Positions 7,301 through 12,321 of a DNA stretch of 12,321 nucleotides are shown here, in pieces. This stretch comes from Chitinophagales bacterium (GTDB lineage Bacteria > Bacteroidota > Bacteroidia > Chitinophagales > BACL12). The notes below the pieces were generated by a model. The model did not search any database, was not told the DNA's origin, and worked only from the letters and a program-made list of their open reading frames with translations. The position numbers and the translations under genes were made by a program. The stretch is taken from contig JACMJP010000242.1 in NCBI GenBank assembly GCA_014380545.1, forward strand, positions 1-12,321. Reading direction: 5' to 3'. Numbering within the stretch: the stretch's first letter is position 1; the number at the start of each line of letters is the position of its first letter.

Positions 7301-7390
7301 CTTACATGGATTAAGATGCGAAATTAAAGAAGCCGATCAATTTCTTTACAGTAGTCAGTGAATATTTATTAACAATTTATCTTTACGCCA

Positions 7391-8221
7391 ATGGAGCATA
7401 TTTCAAATCACCAGATAATATATTTTCATGTAGGGATGGGGAAAGTTGCGAGTAAATATTTGCAACATGAAGTTTTCCCGAAACTAAAAGATGTTTATTA
7501 TATCCCCTCAACAAAATATTATCAGAGTATAGATATTATCAAAAATAAAAATGAAAGTGCATATTTAATTTCCAGAGAATTTGACCAGCAGATGGAGTAT
7601 GAAGTGAATAAATTTGCTCAAACATTCCCGAATACCAAAGCAATTATCCTTTTAAGAAGACATGATAGCTGGATAGCTTCACAATACAGAAGATTTGCAA
7701 AGAATGGTTATGTCCGCTCCTTTAAAGAATTTATAGATATTGAAAATGATGCGGGCAGATTTAAATTACAGGATCTTAATTTTTATCGAAATATAGAAAT
7801 ATTGGAAAAATATTTTACAGAAAAACCTCTTGTGCTTTTTTATGACGATTTGATTGCTGATACTTTTTCTTTTATTGATAAAATAGCGAAGTTTACAAAT
7901 ACAACTTATAGGAGGGCAGAAATATCCCTCGAAAAAAAACATACTTCATATGAAGAGAAACAAATTAAGGTGATGCAGTCTGTAAGTAAATATATTTCGT
8001 TTAAAGAGCGTACCCTTTCAACCCAACCCGTTGTTCGCTTTTTACAACGGTTACCCATAATAACTTTGCGTTATGGCATTTTATATACTGCATTATTGAT
8101 CCCTTCAGCATGGTTAGGTAAAAAATCATTAATACCTAAAGAAGAATTGGAAAAAATAAAAATTCAGACTGAAGAAGATTGGAAAAAATGTTTATCCTAT
8201 GCTGAAAAAAACAATCATTAA
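7391..8221 (+). CDS. Sulfotransferase-family-like protein
   Basis: This 276-residue protein has the two nucleotide-binding signatures of PAPS-dependent sulfotransferases. One is an N-terminal P-loop-like 5'-phosphosulfate loop, YFHVGMGKVASKYLQ (G15, G17, K18, S21). The other is the 3'-phosphate motif RRHDSWIASQYRRF (R89, S93, S97). YLI and ILL precede each motif as buried strands. If active, it would transfer sulfate from PAPS to a glycan, lipid or small-molecule acceptor. Near residues 214-242 is a hydrophobic stretch (LPIITLRYGILYTALLIPSAWL) that could touch a membrane. It is the only plus-strand gene among minus-strand housekeeping genes, lying between purA and the STAS gene, and its TAA overlaps the STAS gene's stop. 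No sulfate-activation gene is nearby. Family membership is likely; the acceptor is unknown. Confidence 0.72.
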   Translation: MEHISNHQIIYFHVGMGKVASKYLQHEVFPKLKDVYYIPSTKYYQSIDIIKNKNESAYLISREFDQQMEYEVNKFAQTFPNTKAIILLRRHDSWIASQYRRFAKNGYVRSFKEFIDIENDAGRFKLQDLNFYRNIEILEKYFTEKPLVLFYDDLIADTFSFIDKIAKFTNTTYRRAEISLEKKHTSYEEKQIKVMQSVSKYISFKERTLSTQPVVRFLQRLPIITLRYGILYTALLIPSAWLGKKSLIPKEELEKIKIQTEEDWKKCLSYAEKNNH

Positions 8222-8574
8222 AGGCTTTTCTCCTTTGACAAATAATTCAACGCTTCATCCGCATCCTTACAAATTGTAAAGAAAGAAGATAATTTGGTAG
8301 TAACTAATAAATTATTCAGCAATGCATTCAGTGAACACAGAATAACTTCACCATCCTGCCTGCGTACTTTTGTAAGTGTTTTCAGGAAAAAACTCAAACC
8401 TGTACTATTAATGTACTCCAATTCCGACAAGTCAAAAATAATATTGTTGTAATTTTCTTCCAAAGTTTCATCAAGCCTGTCGTTTAATTCTATCGTCTGG
8501 AAATCACCAATTAACCTGCCGTCTAATTTTATTAGAACAGAGTTGTTATTTTTTTTCTCGATGTTAAAATTCAT
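8218..8574 (-). CDS. STAS-domain protein (anti-anti-sigma factor type)
   Basis: This 118-residue single-domain protein matches the SpoIIAA/RsbV-type STAS fold. It has the opening strand SVLIKLDGRLIGDFQTIEL, the central strand and turn NNIIFDLSELEYINSTGLSFFL, and a C-terminal helix (ADEALNYL). The INSTGL turn carries S57, at the position phosphorylated by anti-sigma kinases in this family; the usual Asp before it is Asn here. Such proteins bind an anti-sigma factor when dephosphorylated and so free the sigma factor. It is last in the rel-fur-STAS operon, 5 bases after the fur-family stop. No RsbW-type kinase, PP2C phosphatase or sigma gene is in the window, so its partners must be elsewhere. 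Confidence 0.85.
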   Translation of the reverse strand: MNFNIEKKNNNSVLIKLDGRLIGDFQTIELNDRLDETLEENYNNIIFDLSELEYINSTGLSFFLKTLTKVRRQDGEVILCSLNALLNNLLVTTKLSSFFTICKDADEALNYLSKEKSL

Positions 8575-8579
8575 GTGTT

Positions 8580-9071
8580 TTATGCAGTTATTTTTTTAAT
8601 TAATTTATTTTCTGTTTTCATATCCCGTAATTTCTGGCAATTTCCGCAAATGCCGTACAAGTTTAGTGAATGATGCGTAATTGAAAAATTAAGTAATTCA
8701 CCCATCATTGTTTGTATCTGGTGTATGCGGGGATCGCAGAACTCAACTACTTTTTTGCAATCTACGCAAATGATATGGTCATGTTGCTTATAACCATACG
8801 ATTTTTCATATTGCGCCAGATTTTTCCCGAACTGATGTTTCGTAATCAAATCGCACGACAATAAGAGTTCAAGTGTATTATAAACTGTTGCACGGCTCAC
8901 ACGATAATTTTTTCTGAGCATGTGTTCAAATAAACTCTCCGCATCAAAATGGTCGGTTCGGTTATATATTTCTTCGAGGATTGCGTATCGCTCAGGTGTT
9001 TTACGCAGGCCTTTTTGCTCAAGGTGAGCAGAGAGAATGTTTTTTACTTCATCTATTAATTTCTTTTCCAT
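8580..9071 (-). CDS. Fur-family metal- or peroxide-responsive transcriptional repressor
   Basis: The 163-residue protein has the standard two-domain Fur layout. The winged-helix part includes GLRKTPERYAILEEIY, HFDAESLFEHM and the recognition helix RVSRATVYNTLELL (57-70). The dimerisation part carries HDHIICVDC (H97, H99, C102, C105) and LYGICGNC (C142, C145); the two CxxC pairs form the structural zinc site. The position that is Asp104 in PerR is Glu110 here (VVEFCD), which favours a Fur or Zur type over PerR, though not decisively. It acts as a dimer on promoter DNA. It starts 3 bases after the rel stop and precedes the STAS gene by 5 bases, so all three are very likely translated from one transcript. 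Which metal it senses cannot be told from the sequence. Confidence 0.92.
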   Translation of the reverse strand: MEKKLIDEVKNILSAHLEQKGLRKTPERYAILEEIYNRTDHFDAESLFEHMLRKNYRVSRATVYNTLELLLSCDLITKHQFGKNLAQYEKSYGYKQHDHIICVDCKKVVEFCDPRIHQIQTMMGELLNFSITHHSLNLYGICGNCQKLRDMKTENKLIKKITA

Positions 9072-9074
9072 GGT

Positions 9075-11279
9075 TTAACTTTCAATCCTTGTAACCGAAA
9101 TTATTTCTTTAAAACCCCGTAATCTTTCAAATAATTCCTCCATTTGTTCTGTACTGTTAACATACACTTTTATCATGCCTTCAAAAATCCCATCTTTTGC
9201 ATTCATAGTAAGGCTTTGCATGTTGAGCTTCATTTCACTGCTGATAACATTTGTTACCTTGCTTACTAAACCAACATCATCCAAACCTGTAACTTTTATT
9301 CCTGTTAAAAAGGCAAGTTGTTTTTGTTTAGTCCATCGGGTCCTAACAATACGATATCCGTATTTACTCATCATTTCCGTTGCATTCGGGCAACTTGTAC
9401 GGTGAATTTTAATTCCTTCGTCAACAGTAATAAATCCAAACACATCATCACCTAAAACAGGATTGCAGCATTTTGCCAAACTGTATTTTATTTTATCGCT
9501 GCTTTCATCAAATATGAGCAGTTCAGCATTAGCGCTGGCAAGTTGTTGCATTTTTTCTTCATACTGAATTTTATTTTCAGGATGAAATGGTGCAATTAAC
9601 TTTCCCCCTTTTAATTCAAAATCCTTTAATTCTTTCAGGTCAATTTTCTTCACAGCAATTTGATAGTACAATTCCATAGAAGTGGGCTGACGATAATAAT
9701 GCATTAATTCCTGTAATGCCTTATCATCATGGGGATATTTGAATTGTTTTAATTTTTTGTCGAGAATTTCTTTTCCCAGTTTTGCAACAGTTCTTTTTTC
9801 TTCCTTCAGTGCATGTTTAACTTTTGCCCTCGCCTTTGATGTTACTAAAAAACTAAGCCATGCATCATTTGGTTTTTGTTTTTTTGAAGAAATAATTTCA
9901 ACCTGATCACCATTGTTTAATTTATGGCTTAGCGGTACTAACTTATGATTTACTTTCGCACCAATACAGTGGTAGCCTACATCACTGTGAATTTCAAATG
10001 CAAAATCCAAAGCTGTAGCCTCCGATGGTAAAATTTTAAGATCGCCCTTCGGTGTAAATAAATAAATCTCTTTGCTGAATAAATTAGATTTAAAATCATC
10101 TAAGAATTCCAAAGCATTATAATCCGGATTACGCAATAATTCACGAATTTCTCTGAGCCATGTGTCTAAGGTTTTATCAGCACTTCCTTCTTTATATTTC
10201 CAATGGGCTGCAAAACCTTTTTCCGCAATTTCATCCATGCGAACCGAACGTATCTGTACTTCCACCCATTTTCCTTTGTGTCCCATAACCGTTGTGTGCA
10301 AACTTTCATATCCATTTGCTTTAGGCGTAGAAACCCAATCTCTTAATCTGTCAGGATTTGGCGTAAAAAATTCTGTTACGATAGAATATACTTTCCAGCA
10401 ATCTGCTTTTTCTTTTTCCGGTATTGTATCGATAATTATTCTTATTGCAAATAAATCATACACTTCTTCAAAAGTTATATGCTTTATTTTCATTTTATTG
10501 TAAATGGAATAAATGGATTTTGGTCTGCCATAAATATTTACAGTCAGCTCTTCTTTTTCAATTCTATCTTTAATAGGGCGGATAAAATCATTGATATATT
10601 TATTGCGTTCCCTTTTTGTATCTGCAAGTTTTCTTGCAATGTCTTTATAAATTTCTGTTTCAGTATATTTTAATCCCAGGTCTTCCAGTTCGCTTTTAAT
10701 TGCATAAAAACCGAGACGATGCGCAAGCGGTGAATAGAGATACAATGTTTCGCTTGCAATTTTTAATTGTTTTTTTCTCGGCATGCTATCCATAGTCCGC
10801 ATGTTATGCAAACGATCAGCAATTTTTATGAGAATAACCCGCACATCATCCGCAAGAGTAAGTAATAACTTTTTAAAATTTTCTGCCTGTATAGAACTTG
10901 TGAGATCAAATACACCTGATACCTTCGTTAAGCCGTCAACAATTTTTGCTGTTTTAATTCCGAATTCTCTTTTAATATCATCGAGCGTTAATTCAGTATC
11001 TTCTACCACATCATGCAATATTGCACAAATAGCTGCAGTTGCTCCCAAACCCATTTCACTCACAACTATCTGCGCAACTTTTAAGGGGTGAATAATATAA
11101 GGCTCACCGCTTTTTCTGCGCATATCTTTATGTGCATCCATTGCCATTTCAAAAGCAAGGCGAATTTGTTTGCGGTCGCTGTTGGTCATATTATCCTTTA
11201 GCGGCCGCAGCAAATTGCGATACTCTTTAAGAATGAGCTTGCGTTCTATTTCTATATCAAGCGGATGTATAGTTTCCAT
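9075..11279 (-). CDS. rel: Bifunctional (p)ppGpp synthetase/hydrolase (RelA/SpoT homologue)
   Basis: This 734-residue long-form RSH protein makes and degrades (p)ppGpp, the stringent-response alarmone. The HD hydrolase domain is intact (IHPLKVAQ at 63-70, HDVVEDT with H89/D90, KIADRLHNM at 152-160). The synthetase domain has YGRPKSIYSIYNKM at 250-263, VYDLFAIRI and GYESLHTTVMG at 323-333. Its charged motif is RLRD (311-314), the basic type of bifunctional Rel enzymes rather than the acidic type of RelA. TGS (about 404-465, IYLFTPKGDLKILP), a helical region, the zinc-finger-like CC motif (C604, C605, H626, C630) and a C-terminal ACT domain (657-734) follow. The start is the ATG at 11279, 33 bases after the thioesterase stop. 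It is probably the only long RSH of the cell. Confidence 0.95.
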   Translation of the reverse strand: METIHPLDIEIERKLILKEYRNLLRPLKDNMTNSDRKQIRLAFEMAMDAHKDMRRKSGEPYIIHPLKVAQIVVSEMGLGATAAICAILHDVVEDTELTLDDIKREFGIKTAKIVDGLTKVSGVFDLTSSIQAENFKKLLLTLADDVRVILIKIADRLHNMRTMDSMPRKKQLKIASETLYLYSPLAHRLGFYAIKSELEDLGLKYTETEIYKDIARKLADTKRERNKYINDFIRPIKDRIEKEELTVNIYGRPKSIYSIYNKMKIKHITFEEVYDLFAIRIIIDTIPEKEKADCWKVYSIVTEFFTPNPDRLRDWVSTPKANGYESLHTTVMGHKGKWVEVQIRSVRMDEIAEKGFAAHWKYKEGSADKTLDTWLREIRELLRNPDYNALEFLDDFKSNLFSKEIYLFTPKGDLKILPSEATALDFAFEIHSDVGYHCIGAKVNHKLVPLSHKLNNGDQVEIISSKKQKPNDAWLSFLVTSKARAKVKHALKEEKRTVAKLGKEILDKKLKQFKYPHDDKALQELMHYYRQPTSMELYYQIAVKKIDLKELKDFELKGGKLIAPFHPENKIQYEEKMQQLASANAELLIFDESSDKIKYSLAKCCNPVLGDDVFGFITVDEGIKIHRTSCPNATEMMSKYGYRIVRTRWTKQKQLAFLTGIKVTGLDDVGLVSKVTNVISSEMKLNMQSLTMNAKDGIFEGMIKVYVNSTEQMEELFERLRGFKEIISVTRIES

Positions 11280-11312
11280 TTAAGAGATGTCTATTTTAAT
11301 TCCATTTAAATT

Positions 11313-11834
11313 TTATTTCATTTCACCCAAAAATATTTCCTTTAATTCTTTTGCATCTTCAGGCTTCATTCTTCCTGCCAGAATTAATCTTAATTCCCTT
11401 CTGCGCAGGGCCCTTTCATACCTGTGTTTTTCTTCATCTGTTTCAGGAATGAGTTCGCAACATTCAACAGGTCTGCCATCATCATCTAAAGCAACAAATG
11501 TATAATATGCTTCATTGCATTTTACTTTCTCCCGCTGGCGATAATTTTCTTTATATACGTCAACAAAAATTTCCATGCTTGTATTAAAAACCCTTGTTAC
11601 CTGTGCATTAATGGTTACAACATCGCCGATCTTTATTGGACGGCTAAATGAAACATTATCTACAGCAGCAGTAACAACCAACCTGTTTGCATGTTTACCG
11701 CCACAAATACCGCATGCAATATCCATCCACCTTAATAAATTTCCTCCCATAAGATTATTCATTGAATTTGTATCATTCGGCATAACTATCTGTGTGAAGG
11801 TTGTAAACGACTCAGAAACTTTTTTCCCCTGCAT
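11313..11834 (-). CDS. Acyl-CoA thioesterase, hotdog fold (YciA/YkhA-like)
   Basis: The 173-residue protein has the single-hotdog acyl-CoA hydrolase signature. IVMPNDTNSMNNLMGGNLLRWMD (16-38) carries the conserved Asn/Gly-Gly helix start and D38, the usual catalytic or water-orienting acid. Then come VVTAAVDNVSFSRPIKIGDVVTINAQVTRVFNTSMEI, matching the long central strands, and EAYYTFVALDDDGRPV. A charged C-terminal helix (about 134-173, RYERALRRRELRLILAGRMK) extends past the core. Family members hydrolyse acyl-CoA to free acid and CoA as hexamers in the cytoplasm. The start is the ATG at 11834, only 2 bases after the stop of the heptad-repeat frame. It leads the thioesterase-rel-fur-STAS gene cluster. 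Chain-length preference cannot be inferred. Confidence 0.9.
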   Translation of the reverse strand: MQGKKVSESFTTFTQIVMPNDTNSMNNLMGGNLLRWMDIACGICGGKHANRLVVTAAVDNVSFSRPIKIGDVVTINAQVTRVFNTSMEIFVDVYKENYRQREKVKCNEAYYTFVALDDDGRPVECCELIPETDEEKHRYERALRRRELRLILAGRMKPEDAKELKEIFLGEMK

Positions 11835-11836
11835 TT

Positions 11837-12321
11837 TTATTTATTTGAATTGTAAAGATAGCCCCATCTCTTATCTTCTCCTTTAGCCCCATCTCTAATC
11901 TTCCCCCAAGGGGAAGACGTTACTGTATAGATGTGGGATTTTTTGCAGTTGTTTGTTTCTAAAGTGCATTTGTTTGTTTCCAAATTGCATTTGTTTGTTT
12001 CAAAATTGAGTTTGTTTGCTTCCAAATTGAATTTGTTTGATCCCAAATTGAGTTTGTTTGTTTCCAAATTGAGTTTGTTTGTTTCCAAATTGAATTTGTC
12101 AGTTCCAAAATTGAGTTTGTTTGCTTCCAAATTGAGTTTGTTTGTTTCCAAATTGAGTTTGTTTGCTTCCAAATTGCATTTGTTTGCTTCCAAATTGGGT
12201 TTGTTTGCTATAACAGCTTTTGCGGCTGATATGCAAAAACCAAAAAATACAATTGCACAAAAGAAAGCAAAAACCGCCCAGCTTAGAAATGAGATGAAAA
12301 CCTGTATACAACATTTAGAAA
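11837..12321 (-). CDS. Putative exported heptad-repeat protein (5' end outside window)
   Basis: The minus-strand frame is open from the right edge to the TAA at 11837 (160 complete codons visible). The first visible residues form a hydrophobic leader (VFISFLSWAVFAFFCAIVFF) ending in GFCISAAKA, like a signal peptidase I site. About twelve copies of a seven-residue unit, N-L-E-[A/T]-N-K-[L/C/F], follow. Leucines are spaced 5-2, so this is not a canonical 4-3 coiled coil; alternating L-N-L suggests short strands with ANK turns. In this frame variation among copies is mostly conservative (L/F/C and A/T/S). The last residues (SSPWGKIRDGAKGEDKRWG) are encoded by the adjacent intergenic-type repeat. 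The other two minus-strand frames are also open across the repeats, so this may be a non-coding tandem repeat. No known family is recognised. Confidence 0.4.
   Translation of the reverse strand, partial: SKCCIQVFISFLSWAVFAFFCAIVFFGFCISAAKAVIANKPNLEANKCNLEANKLNLETNKLNLEANKLNFGTDKFNLETNKLNLETNKLNLGSNKFNLEANKLNFETNKCNLETNKCTLETNNCKKSHIYTVTSSPWGKIRDGAKGEDKRWGYLYNSNK
11859..11917. repeat. Two-unit G/C-tract repeat with perfect hairpin
   Basis: TAGCCCCATCTCT...ATCTTC occurs twice 25 bases apart (from 11859 and from 11884), with about two differences over 23 bases. The second unit runs into TCTTCCCC (11899-11906), CAA loop, GGGGAAGA (11910-11917), a perfect 8-base stem. There is no T-run after it on either strand, so it is a poor terminator candidate. 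It looks like a dispersed palindromic element. Confidence 0.65.
11948..12209. repeat. 21-base tandem repeat, 12 full copies plus a partial one
   Basis: Twelve uninterrupted 21-base units run from 11948 to 12199, with a partial unit to about 12209. Each is TTTGTTTG, then TTTCC or CTTCC, then AAATTG plus a variable dinucleotide (AG, AA, CA or GG). The period never slips. All three minus-strand frames are free of stops across the array; one plus-strand frame is not. Units at 12095-12115 and 11948-11968 are the most diverged. Confidence 0.95.

Noticed and set aside
7378..7385. TATCTTTA as a promoter box for the sulfotransferase-like gene
   Set aside because: It ends only 5 bases before the ATG and has no -33 partner.
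8220..8236. AAAGG...CCTTT hairpin at the convergent sulfotransferase/STAS ends as a bidirectional terminator
   Set aside because: The stem is only 5 bases, weak in G+C, and no clear T-run follows.
11948..12209. CRISPR array
   Set aside because: The units are contiguous with no unique spacers; this is a simple tandem repeat.
12099..12314. 71-codon minus-strand frame with its own ATG reading the repeats as Q-F-G-S-K-Q-T
   Set aside because: It overlaps the frame with the better signal-like leader and ends within the array; it is open mainly because a 21-base period keeps all frames stop-free.

Overview
The window looks like a chromosomal piece of a Bacteroidota (Bacteroidetes) bacterium, probably an environmental lineage. 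The DNA is AT-rich. Genes lack obvious Shine-Dalgarno sequences. One complete secreted protein ends in a type IX secretion (T9SS) sorting domain. Another carries the GCTD...ACNYDP...DGSC motif and 'DCNG-C-G' linkers common in Bacteroidota exoproteins. The rel-fur-purA neighbourhood also fits this phylum. No rRNA, tRNA, CRISPR array, transposase or phage gene was seen. No gene-free stretch exceeds about 110 bases.

Left part (1-4112, all minus strand). A large secreted protein, cut by the left edge, contains a clear lysyl oxidase catalytic domain followed by a dockerin-like EF-hand pair. It is the most unusual gene of the window. Upstream of it lie a small ArsC/Spx-type thioredoxin-fold protein and aspartate kinase (lysC), 9 bases apart, and then a very small T9SS-exported protein with one FnIII-like domain.

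Middle (4191-8221). A plus-strand SRPBCC-fold gene converges on a minus-strand purA-pabB pair (adenylosuccinate synthetase; aminodeoxychorismate synthase component I). A plus-strand sulfotransferase-like gene stands divergent from purA. Its stop codon overlaps the stop of the next minus-strand gene.

Right part (8218-12321, minus strand). A compact operon reads thioesterase -> bifunctional (p)ppGpp synthetase/hydrolase -> Fur-family regulator -> STAS-domain protein, with gaps of 33, 3 and 5 bases. It links stringent response, metal- or peroxide-responsive repression and a partner-switch-type anti-anti-sigma domain in one transcript. Two bases upstream of the thioesterase ends an open frame, cut by the right edge, that encodes a hydrophobic leader followed by a 21-base/7-residue tandem repeat.

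Four short repeat-like elements lie in or between genes: a nested inverted repeat before lysC, a triple CACAAAAG repeat between purA and pabB, a G/C-tract element inside the pabB coding sequence, and a two-unit element with a perfect hairpin next to the heptad-repeat frame. They look like dispersed intergenic repeats, but copy number cannot be judged from this window.
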